This document shows positions 58,207-64,000 of a stretch of DNA of 64,000 nucleotides, piece after piece. Under the pieces are notes generated by a model. The model worked only from the letters and a program-made list of their open reading frames with translations, was not told the origin of the DNA and ran no database searches. The position numbers were made by a program, and so were the translations under genes. Source of the stretch: Acidimicrobiales bacterium (GTDB lineage: Bacteria; Actinomycetota; Acidimicrobiia; Acidimicrobiales; JAHWLA01); the NCBI GenBank assembly GCA_035536915.1, contig DATLNE010000001.1:1-64000 (forward strand), in the 5' to 3' direction. Numbering within the stretch: the stretch's first letter is position 1; each line of letters starts with the position of its first letter.

Positions 58207-58884
58207 GTGCTCCGCCCGCTGGCCCCTGTCCTCGCCCTGCTGCTCCTGCCCGCCTGCGCCGACGACGGCGGCGACCGGTTGACGGTGCTGGCGGCCTCGT
58301 CGTTGCAAGGCGTGGTGCCGTCGTTGGTGGACGGGTTCCAGGGGGATGTCGACGTGGCCTACGGCTCGTCGTCGCGACTGGTGGCGCAGGTGCGTTCCGG
58401 GGCGCCGGGCGACGTGATCCTGGCCGCCGACGACGTGTCGCTGGCGCCGTTGGGCGTGCCGACCGAGCCCTTTGCCACCACGTCAATGGTGGTGGCGGTG
58501 GCGCCGGGCAACCCCGGAGGCGTTCGGTCGGTGGCCGACTTAACCCGGGTACGCACGGTGCTGGCCGCCCCTGAGGTGCCCGCCGGCCGGTACGCCGCGC
58601 AGGTGCTGACGCGGGCGGGGGTGACGGTGCGGCCGCTGTCGCACGAGCTCGACGCCCGGGCGGTGGTGGCCAAGGTGGCCTCGGGCGAGGTCGACGCCGC
58701 CTTGGTGTACGCCGTCGACGTCGGTGGCCTGGCGACGGTGCCCCTCGCCGCCGAGCACGATGTGCAGGTGACGTACACGTTGGCGGTGGTGAAGCGGACG
58801 GCCGCAGCCCTCGCCTTCGTCGACTTCCTGCGCACGACGCAGGGCCGGCAGGTGCTCGACGCCGCCGGCCTGGGCACCCCGTGA
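58207..58884 (+). CDS. modA: Molybdate ABC transporter substrate-binding lipoprotein ModA
   Basis: A 225-residue protein starting at GTG 58207 with lipobox LLLLPAC. LTVLAASSLQGVVPSLVDGF and YGSSSRLVAQVRSGAPGDVILAAD hold the Ser residues that bind the oxyanion; the segments AGRYAAQVLTRAG, ALVYAVD and DFLRTTQGRQVL complete the fold. It heads modABC, each gene coupled by an overlap. The binding site cannot distinguish molybdate from tungstate here. Confidence 0.9.
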   Translation: MLRPLAPVLALLLLPACADDGGDRLTVLAASSLQGVVPSLVDGFQGDVDVAYGSSSRLVAQVRSGAPGDVILAADDVSLAPLGVPTEPFATTSMVVAVAPGNPGGVRSVADLTRVRTVLAAPEVPAGRYAAQVLTRAGVTVRPLSHELDARAVVAKVASGEVDAALVYAVDVGGLATVPLAAEHDVQVTYTLAVVKRTAAALAFVDFLRTTQGRQVLDAAGLGTP

Positions 58885-59636
58885 CCCGCCCCCGGCCCCC
58901 CGGGGGGGTCGTGGCGGTCGCCGTCGTCGGGGTGGGGGTGCTGGCGTTGCCGTTGGCCGCCCTGCTGGCCCGGGCGCCGTGGAGCGACGCCCGGCGGGTG
59001 CTGGCCTCCTCCGCCACGGCCGACGCCCTGCGCATCTCCCTGCTGGCGGCCACGGCGGCGGCGAGCTTGGCCGTCGTCCTCGGGGTGCCGCTGGCCTACG
59101 TCATCGCCCGCCGGGGGTGGCGGGTGGTGCGCACGTTGGCCATGGTCCCGCTCGTGCTGCCGCCGGTCGTCGGCGGCGTTGCCCTCCTGTCGGCCTTCGG
59201 CCGCCGCGGGTTGGTGCCCACCGACCTGCCGTTCTCGTTCGCAGGCGTCGTGGCTGCGGAGCTGTTCGTGGCCCTCCCGTTCGTGGTCGTCACCGTGGAA
59301 GCGGGCCTGCGCGGCCTCGACGACCGCTACGAGCAGGTGGCGGCGGAACTGGGCGCCGGCCCGTGGCGGGCCTTCCGCACCATCACCCTGCCGCTGGCGC
59401 TGCCCTCGATCGCCGCCGGGGCGGCGCTCGCGTGGGCGAGGGCGCTCGGCGAGTTCGGCGCCACCGTCACCTTCGCGGGCACCTTCCCCGGCCGCACCGA
59501 AACGCTTCCGTCGTCGGTCTACCTGGCCATGGAGCGCGAGCCGGGAGCGGCCGTGCTGTTGAGCGTGCTGCTGCTGGCCATCTCCGTCCTCGTCCTCGTG
59601 GCCCTGCGGGGCCGCTGGCTGCGGGTGCTCCGATGA
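58881..59636 (+). CDS. modB: Molybdate ABC transporter permease ModB
   Basis: A 251-residue permease from GTG 58881 (GTGA overlap with modA), with five to six spans and the coupling-helix sequence EQVAAELGAGPWRAFRTITLPLALPS (given by its core) typical of the family. The EAA-loop Gly is intact. It forms the homodimeric channel. Confidence 0.9.
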   Translation: MTRPRPPGGVVAVAVVGVGVLALPLAALLARAPWSDARRVLASSATADALRISLLAATAAASLAVVLGVPLAYVIARRGWRVVRTLAMVPLVLPPVVGGVALLSAFGRRGLVPTDLPFSFAGVVAAELFVALPFVVVTVEAGLRGLDDRYEQVAAELGAGPWRAFRTITLPLALPSIAAGAALAWARALGEFGATVTFAGTFPGRTETLPSSVYLAMEREPGAAVLLSVLLLAISVLVLVALRGRWLRVLR

Positions 59637-60526
59637 TCGAGCTCGTCCCCGGCCGCACCATCGCCCTCGTCGGCCCCAACGGGGCGGGCAAGACCACCCT
59701 GCTCCGGTCGCTCGTCGCCGGCTTCGAGCCGCCCGTCGGCGTGGTGCACCAGCCCGCGCTGCTGTTCCCCCACCTGTCCGCCCTCGACAACGTGGCCTAC
59801 GGCTCCAGCCGCGACGAGGCCCGCCGGTGGCTGGAACGGGTGGGCGTGGCCGCCCGCTCCGACGCCAAGCCACACGAGCTGTCGGGCGGCGAAGCCCAAC
59901 GGGTCGCCCTGGCCCGGGCCCTGGCGCCCGCACCCCGGGCGCTGTTCCTCGACGAGCCCCTCTCGGCCGTCGACGCCTCGGCCCGGCCTGCCTTGCGGGC
60001 GCTGCTGCGCGAGCACCTGGCCGCCTTCGAGGGGCCCCGCTTGCTCGTCACCCACGACCCCCTCGACGCCGTCCTCGCCGACACCGTGGTCGTGCTGGAG
60101 GCGCACCGGATCGTGCAGCAGGGCACCCTCGACGAGCTGCGGGCGCGCCCCCGGTCGAGGTTCGTGGCCGACCTGCTGGGCGTGAACCTGCTGTCGGGCG
60201 TGGGCCGGGCCGGCCGGGTCGACGTGAACGGCACCGAGCTCGTCGCCCCCGACGTGCCCGACGGCGACGTGCTCGTCGTCGTGCATCCTCGGGCCGTCGC
60301 CCTGCACGCCGAACGGCCCACGGGCTCGCCCCGCAACGTGCTGCGCTGCGTCGTGCAAGCCGTGCACGCCGACGGCGAACGCGTGCGGGTGGAACTGGGC
60401 GGCCCTGTGGCGCTGGTGGCCGAGGTGACGGCGGCCGCAGCCGCCGACCTTCACCTCGAAGCGGGCGCCGAGGTGTGGGCTGCGGTCAAGGCCACCGACC
60501 TCACCGTCGAACGTTCTGGTCCGTAG
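59633..60526 (+). CDS. modC: Molybdate ABC transporter ATPase ModC
   Basis: A 297-residue ATPase with Walker A GPNGAGKTT at residue 15 (the N-terminal strand is shortened), signature LSGGEAQR, Walker B ALFLDEPLSAVD and switch VTHD. A TOBE/MOP-like regulatory domain covers the last 70 residues. The ATG overlaps the modB stop by four bases. The stop codon sits within a 23-base hairpin stem that also contains the stop of the opposite gene. Confidence 0.9.
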   Translation: MIELVPGRTIALVGPNGAGKTTLLRSLVAGFEPPVGVVHQPALLFPHLSALDNVAYGSSRDEARRWLERVGVAARSDAKPHELSGGEAQRVALARALAPAPRALFLDEPLSAVDASARPALRALLREHLAAFEGPRLLVTHDPLDAVLADTVVVLEAHRIVQQGTLDELRARPRSRFVADLLGVNLLSGVGRAGRVDVNGTELVAPDVPDGDVLVVVHPRAVALHAERPTGSPRNVLRCVVQAVHADGERVRVELGGPVALVAEVTAAAAADLHLEAGAEVWAAVKATDLTVERSGP

Positions 60527-60562
60527 ATCCGGCGCTACCGCGCCGGATCTACGGACCAGAAC
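60513..60562. terminator. 23-base perfect hairpin holding the stop codons of both convergent genes
   Basis: Arms 60513-60535 and 60540-60562 are exact complements around a four-base loop TACC. The modC TAG (60524-60526) lies in the left arm and the opposite gene's TAG (60537-60535) at the loop edge. It can terminate both transcripts. The first 19 bases from 60512 match the arm of the inverted repeat at 39506 at 13 positions. Confidence 0.85.
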
Positions 60563-61236
60563 CACTGCCCCCAGCCCACCTCGCCGTTGAGGCGGGCCAG
60601 CCGCCGGTCGAGATAGCCGCCGGGCACGGCCACGGGCGCTTCCAGCAACGTCTCGACCTCGCCGACCGCAACGCCGGCCCGGCGGTCGGCGCCTAGCCAC
60701 CACGAGGCATCGGACGGGCCACCCCACTCGTGCCGGCGCCAGCCCACCCCGTCGAAGTCGATCGTCTCCGGCGTGCCGCCCACCCCCACCAGGATCTCGC
60801 CGTGCACCACGCCCCGCTGGGCGTACGAGCCGTCGCCGCCGTCGACCGGCCCCGAGGCCTCCCACTCGATGTCGAGCCCCAGCCCGACCCGGTCGCCCCG
60901 TTCGCCGCGCAGCGCCTCGGCCGGGTCGTCGAGCGCCACGCCGAAGGCCTCCAGCCCGTATGACCAGTGGTCGAACGGCGTCTCGCAGTTCATGTCGGCC
61001 CACAGCGCCTCGGCCCGCACCTCGGCCGACGACGACGAGCGCGGCAGCGGCACGTCGAGCTCACGCACCAACAAGTAGGGACGGCCTGCGCCGACCAGGC
61101 CCGCCCAGTACCACGCCGTCCGGGCGTGGAAGGCGTAGGCCACGAACCCGCCGAGCGACCCGTCGGCGGCCCAGAAGTCGAGCCCCCACACGTCGGGCAC
61201 GTCGGCCTGGCGGCGCTCCCAGGCCAGGTCAGCCAC
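60535..61236 (-). CDS. Hypothetical protein, beta-rich
   Basis: About 233 residues from GTG 61236 (ATG 61284 is an alternative that would overlap the upstream gene more). Repeating aromatic strands (VWGLDFWAADGS, YAFHARTAWYWAGLVG, TPFDHWSYGLEAFGVAL) and IDFDGVGWRRHEWGG suggest a lipocalin-like or DUF7064-like beta barrel, where a similar G-RDHSWG turn occurs. The similarity is weak and no function is claimed. It overlaps the swivel-domain gene by eight bases. Confidence 0.6.
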   Translation of the reverse strand: MADLAWERRQADVPDVWGLDFWAADGSLGGFVAYAFHARTAWYWAGLVGAGRPYLLVRELDVPLPRSSSSAEVRAEALWADMNCETPFDHWSYGLEAFGVALDDPAEALRGERGDRVGLGLDIEWEASGPVDGGDGSYAQRGVVHGEILVGVGGTPETIDFDGVGWRRHEWGGPSDASWWLGADRRAGVAVGEVETLLEAPVAVPGGYLDRRLARLNGEVGWGQWFWSVDPAR

Positions 61237-61537
61237 GGACGAGGCCGTCGTCACCGGAGCAGTCGACCTCGACCTGGCGCCCATCCTCGGGCACCTCGGC
61301 CATGGCCGCCGCCACCACGCAGGGCACGCCGAGGTTGGCAGCCATGATCCCCACGTGGCTGCGGGGCGTCCCTGTGGTGCACACCACCGCTACCAACGAC
61401 TCCCCCAGCGAGGCCAGCCACACGGCGCCCGGGTCACGCACCACGGCCACCACGGGCCCCTCCACCCCGGCCAGGTCGGCGGACGTGCGGAACGTGCGCC
61501 ACGCCCCCCGGACCGGGGGATGGTCGAACACCTTCAT
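61229..61537 (-). CDS. Stand-alone PEP-utilising enzyme mobile (swivel) domain
   Basis: A 102-residue protein from ATG 61537. The sequence TTGTPRSHVGIMAANLGVPCVV with His61 is the phosphohistidine swivel motif of PEP synthase and PPDK (usually TDxGGxxSHaAIxAREyGIPAV). No ATP-grasp or PEP-binding domain accompanies it. An ATG at 61597 and a GTG near 61558 are possible earlier starts. A lone swivel domain must work with other subunits or regulate, so the role is unclear. Confidence 0.72.
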   Translation of the reverse strand: MKVFDHPPVRGAWRTFRTSADLAGVEGPVVAVVRDPGAVWLASLGESLVAVVCTTGTPRSHVGIMAANLGVPCVVAAAMAEVPEDGRQVEVDCSGDDGLVRG

Positions 61538-61624
61538 GCCGCGGCCGAGTTCCTGCACGCCGCCGATGCTAGAGAGTGCCCGCCGCCTGTCCTGCATGCG
61601 GGGCGTCCCTGCTAGACCTTGGAC

Positions 61625-62014
61625 GTGGCCCGCTTCCTGAGCCGTGAGTGGTTCGACGACGTGAACGCCGCCGCCGCGAGCGACGACGTGGCCGCCGCCG
61701 TTACGCCCGGCCTGCGCCTGGTGGTGCAGCAGGTGGTGACCGACGGCCCCGAGGGCGACGTGCGTTACGCCGTGCGCATCGAGGACGGCGCGGTGGCCGT
61801 CGTGCCCGGTGACGCCCCCGACCCCGACGTCACCGTGACCGAGGACCATGCCACCGCCACGGCCGTGGCCCAAGGCGAGCTGGCCGCCCCCGTCGCCTTC
61901 ATGACCGGGCGCATCCGGGTCTCGGGCGACACCCGGGCGCTGCTCACCGCCCAGCCCGCCCTCCACCGCCTCGATGCCGTGTTCGCCTCGGTGCGCGAGC
62001 GCACGACCTACTGA
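61625..62014 (+). CDS. SCP2 sterol-carrier-like protein
   Basis: A 129-residue protein from GTG 61625 (a TTG at 61619 is possible). It opens ARFLSREWFDDVN, an opening common in actinobacterial SCP2 proteins, then shows LRLVVQQVVTDGPEGDVRYAVRI, the strand-helix pattern ATATAVAQGELAAPVAFMTGRIRV and the final helix LHRLDAVF. It binds hydrophobic ligands. TAGACC six bases before the start suggests a leaderless mRNA. Its stop overlaps the next start. Confidence 0.8.
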   Translation: MARFLSREWFDDVNAAAASDDVAAAVTPGLRLVVQQVVTDGPEGDVRYAVRIEDGAVAVVPGDAPDPDVTVTEDHATATAVAQGELAAPVAFMTGRIRVSGDTRALLTAQPALHRLDAVFASVRERTTY

Positions 62015-62688
62015 TGACGAACGACCAGTCGACCAAGGCGCCGGGCTGGTACCGCGACCCCGAGGACCCTGCCTTCATCCGCTATTGGGACGGTGCCCAC
62101 TGGACCGACCAGCGCCGCGACCGGCCCGCGTGGGCGCCCGCCATGACCGCCGAGGAGGAGGCCGCCCACCGGGCTGCGCTCCGGCGCCGCAAGTGGTGGA
62201 TGCGCGGCGCCGGGTCCCTCCTGATGGTCGCCCTGCTGGTGGCCACGCTGTTCGCCATCCGCTCCGACGTGCCCTCGATCCCCGCCCGCACGGTCGAGGA
62301 CACAGCCTTCACCGACGCCGCCCAGCAGGTGTGCGCCCGACGCATGCCCGCCATCCTCAAGCAGCCGCCCGAGCCCGGCGGCGAGGACAAGCCGAACGCC
62401 GACGAGCAGTTGGCCCAGCGAGTGGAGCGCACCGCCACCGACCTGTCGGGCGTGATGACCGAACTGCGGGCCATCCCGGTGGCCGAGCCCGACCGGGTCG
62501 AAGTCGAGGGCTGGTTCCGTGACTGGGCCACGTTCATCGACGTGGGCCACCGCTACGCCGGCGCCCTGCGTCGGGGCAAGCCCGCCGAGTTCCGCAAGGT
62601 GGGCGACGAAGGCACCGCACCCAGCCGCCGCATCTACGTGTTCGCCAAGGCGAACGGGATGCCCGACTGCGTCTTCTCGGCCACCTGA
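62014..62688 (+). CDS. DUF2510 membrane protein
   Basis: A 224-residue protein. The N-terminal DUF2510 signature (PGWYRDPEDPAFIRYWDGAHW) at residues 10-30 is followed by a helix, one span (about 66-86) and an external helical domain with two cysteines (QVCARRMPA, PDCVFSAT). DUF2510 is a small cytoplasmic module common in actinobacterial membrane proteins. Function unknown. It shares one base with the SCP2 stop (TGATG). Confidence 0.8.
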   Translation: MTNDQSTKAPGWYRDPEDPAFIRYWDGAHWTDQRRDRPAWAPAMTAEEEAAHRAALRRRKWWMRGAGSLLMVALLVATLFAIRSDVPSIPARTVEDTAFTDAAQQVCARRMPAILKQPPEPGGEDKPNADEQLAQRVERTATDLSGVMTELRAIPVAEPDRVEVEGWFRDWATFIDVGHRYAGALRRGKPAEFRKVGDEGTAPSRRIYVFAKANGMPDCVFSAT

Positions 62689-62693
62689 TCGCC

Positions 62694-63101
62694 ATGGAGA
62701 TCCTGTCGAGCCGCATCCTGCTCCACCCCGTCGACCTGGAGGCGTCGCGGGAGTTCTATCGGGACACCCTGGGCCTGGCCATCTTCCGGGAGTTCGGCGA
62801 GGGGCCGACCCGAGGGACGGTGTTCTTCATGGGCGGCGGGTTCCTCGAGGTCTCGCACGGGTCGTGGGAGCGGCCCGGCCGCAACATCGCCTTCTGGCTC
62901 CAGGTGCGTGACTGCGCGGCGGCCCACGAGGAGCTGGTGGCCAAGGGCGTCGAGATCCTGCGCCCGCCCCTGCAGGAGCCGTGGGGCTTGGTGGAGATGT
63001 GGATCGAGGACCCCGACGGCGTGCGCATCGTGCTCATCGAGGTCCCCGCCGACCATCCCCTCCGGGGCGGGCTCAGCCGCCCACTGCGCCGTCGACCCTG
63101 A
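62694..63101 (+). CDS. VOC/glyoxalase-domain protein
   Basis: A 135-residue protein with one VOC module: LLHPVDLEASREFYRDTLGL, FFMGGGFLEVS, VRDCAAAHEELVAKGVEI and WIEDPDGVRIVLIEV. His and Glu ligands are at the usual positions (LHPV, LIEV). VOC proteins include dioxygenases, isomerases and antibiotic-binding proteins. A specific role cannot be given. Its 3' end overlaps the opposite gene by 29 bases. Confidence 0.82.
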   Translation: MEILSSRILLHPVDLEASREFYRDTLGLAIFREFGEGPTRGTVFFMGGGFLEVSHGSWERPGRNIAFWLQVRDCAAAHEELVAKGVEILRPPLQEPWGLVEMWIEDPDGVRIVLIEVPADHPLRGGLSRPLRRRP

Positions 63102-63783
63102 TGTCCTGCACGTCGACGACTCGGCCGTCGGCTGCCTGCATGCGCACCTGCACTGTCCGCTCGGCCCGAGGGACGGCGACGGCCAGGTAACGAGCGCCGT
63201 CGGGGTGCGCCGGGTCGACGACCGGGACCACCCGATGCTGTTGCTTGGTGCCCTGCCACTCCACGATCACGTGGTCGACCTCGGCGTCGAGCACGCCGAA
63301 CACCAGGACGTCGCCGCCGCCTGCCAGGACGGGGCCGAGTTGGCTGAACCCGAAGGAGTCGCCTGCCCGTCCGCCGTCGAAGCCGCAGCCGCGGGGTGTG
63401 TGCTCGCGGCGCCCGTCCGTGGGCAGGGCGAAGCACGGCGTGTCGTCGCCGGGCGGTGCCGCCTCGAAGCCGGGCAGGCGTTCGGCCCCGTAGAGCGCCC
63501 ATCGCTCGGTGCCGATCGTGCCTTCGAGGAGCAGCCGTCCCCCCTCGGGGCCTGCGACTGCCGAGGCAGGCGGTGCCGCGGGCCGTACCGCCTGCTCGCC
63601 GCTGGGGCGGAGGGCGACCGCCGCGCCGACCACGGCCACCGCCGCAGCGGCGGTGGCCAGGAGGGCAAAGGGGCGGTGCGACCGCGGCGCCGGCGCCTCG
63701 ACGTAGGCGGAGATCTGCTCGGTCCCCGTCGCCTCGGCGACGGCATGGAGGGTGGCCCGCAGGCGGGTCTCGACGTCGTTCAT
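63073..63783 (-). CDS. Membrane protein downstream of an ECF sigma factor
   Basis: A 236-residue protein starting at ATG 63783 with AAGGAG upstream. An N-terminal helix (VETRLRATLHAVAEATGTEQ), a span (about 41-58) and an external beta domain with two cysteines. Coupled to the sigma gene by an ATGA overlap, it is the likely membrane regulator of that sigma factor. It has no recognisable zinc motif. Confidence 0.7.
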   Translation of the reverse strand: MNDVETRLRATLHAVAEATGTEQISAYVEAPAPRSHRPFALLATAAAAVAVVGAAVALRPSGEQAVRPAAPPASAVAGPEGGRLLLEGTIGTERWALYGAERLPGFEAAPPGDDTPCFALPTDGRREHTPRGCGFDGGRAGDSFGFSQLGPVLAGGGDVLVFGVLDAEVDHVIVEWQGTKQQHRVVPVVDPAHPDGARYLAVAVPRAERTVQVRMQAADGRVVDVQDIRVDGAVGG

Positions 63784-64000
63784 CGCATTGTCTCCTTCAG
63801 ATGGGCCAAGCCTCGGTGGATGAGTGACTTCACCGTGCCGGGACGGCAGTCGAGGGCGGAGGCGATGTCGGCTTCCGACATGTCCTCGTAGAAACGCAGG
63901 ACGAGGGCCGCCCGTTGGCGGTACGGCAGGCGCCGCAGCGCCGTCCACGTCTCGTCGAACTCCGGGTTGTGGGTGACGGTGACGACGCTGGTGCGCCGGC
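63780..64000 (-). CDS. ECF sigma factor, C-terminal part (5' end outside window)
   Basis: The visible 73 codons include sigma region 4: LPYRQRAALVLRFYEDMSEADIASAL, then RPGTVKSLIHRGLAHLKETM (core listed in parts). The stop overlaps the next start (ATGA). Region 2 lies beyond position 64000. It forms a third sigma/membrane-protein pair in this window. Confidence 0.85.
   Translation of the reverse strand, partial: RRTSVVTVTHNPEFDETWTALRRLPYRQRAALVLRFYEDMSEADIASALDCRPGTVKSLIHRGLAHLKETMR

Overview
The window is very GC-rich bacterial DNA with actinobacterial hallmarks: two WhiB-family iron-sulphur proteins, a UPF0182 membrane protein, a DUF2342-type metalloprotease, a class E sortase, an F420-type luciferase-like oxidoreductase, a DUF222/HNH protein, many GTG starts and many ATGA or TGATG overlaps. 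The gene mix (liv transporter with an embedded acyl-CoA ligase, SCP2 protein, mycobacterium-like sigE/rseA/tat/htrA neighbourhood) fits Actinomycetota, most likely class Acidimicrobiia. The class is inference from gene content, not from a marker gene.

Layout. 1-5.9 kb is accessory DNA: the tail of a secreted protein, a frameshifted PEP/pyruvate-binding fragment, an ABC exporter pair, a lipoprotein, a doubly frameshifted pseudogene, a cupin, and a tyrosine integrase lying against the 3' end of an initiator tRNA-Met gene. A DUF222/HNH endonuclease-like gene follows. 7.2-17 kb is an envelope cluster on the minus strand: YlbL-type PDZ/Lon protease, orphan sensor kinase, FecR-like lipoprotein, a large DivIVA-like coiled-coil protein with a phage-head-protein-like Cys/His tail, and UPF0182. 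17-21.3 kb holds a proline-rich membrane protein, a small protein, a MazEF-like toxin-antitoxin pair, a sortase, a TetR regulator and a HEAT-repeat protein. 21.3-28 kb is a six-gene liv-type import operon with an acyl-CoA synthetase inside it. 28-35 kb carries mreB (apparently with a CTG start), moaE, a degenerate HtrA-like protein, an epimerase, a DUF2342 protein, a phosphodiesterase and an MFS transporter.

35-42.6 kb is an envelope-stress block: a sensor kinase lacking its phospho-acceptor histidine, an intact HtrA, a WhiB protein, and an ECF sigma / anti-sigma / RseB-like / TatA group. Matching GGAAC-N17-CGTT promoters lie before the sigma gene and before whiB, the latter in the whiB/htrA divergent region. 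42.6-50.8 kb holds an AAA ATPase and a VWA protein that probably work together, separated by a second ECF sigma cassette. 50.9-64 kb holds a GH2 glycosidase, a methyltransferase, sdhAB without sdhCD, a peptidoglycan-binding glycosidase-like membrane protein behind a structured leader, modABC, a lone PEP-utilising swivel domain, SCP2, DUF2510 and VOC proteins, and the end of a third ECF sigma factor with its downstream membrane protein.

The strongest leads are the DivIVA/phage-head-like fusion, three enzymes that have lost catalytic residues (HtrA-like, histidine kinase, DUF2342), and the symmetric ECF promoter architecture. I saw no CRISPR array, rRNA gene or complete insertion sequence.
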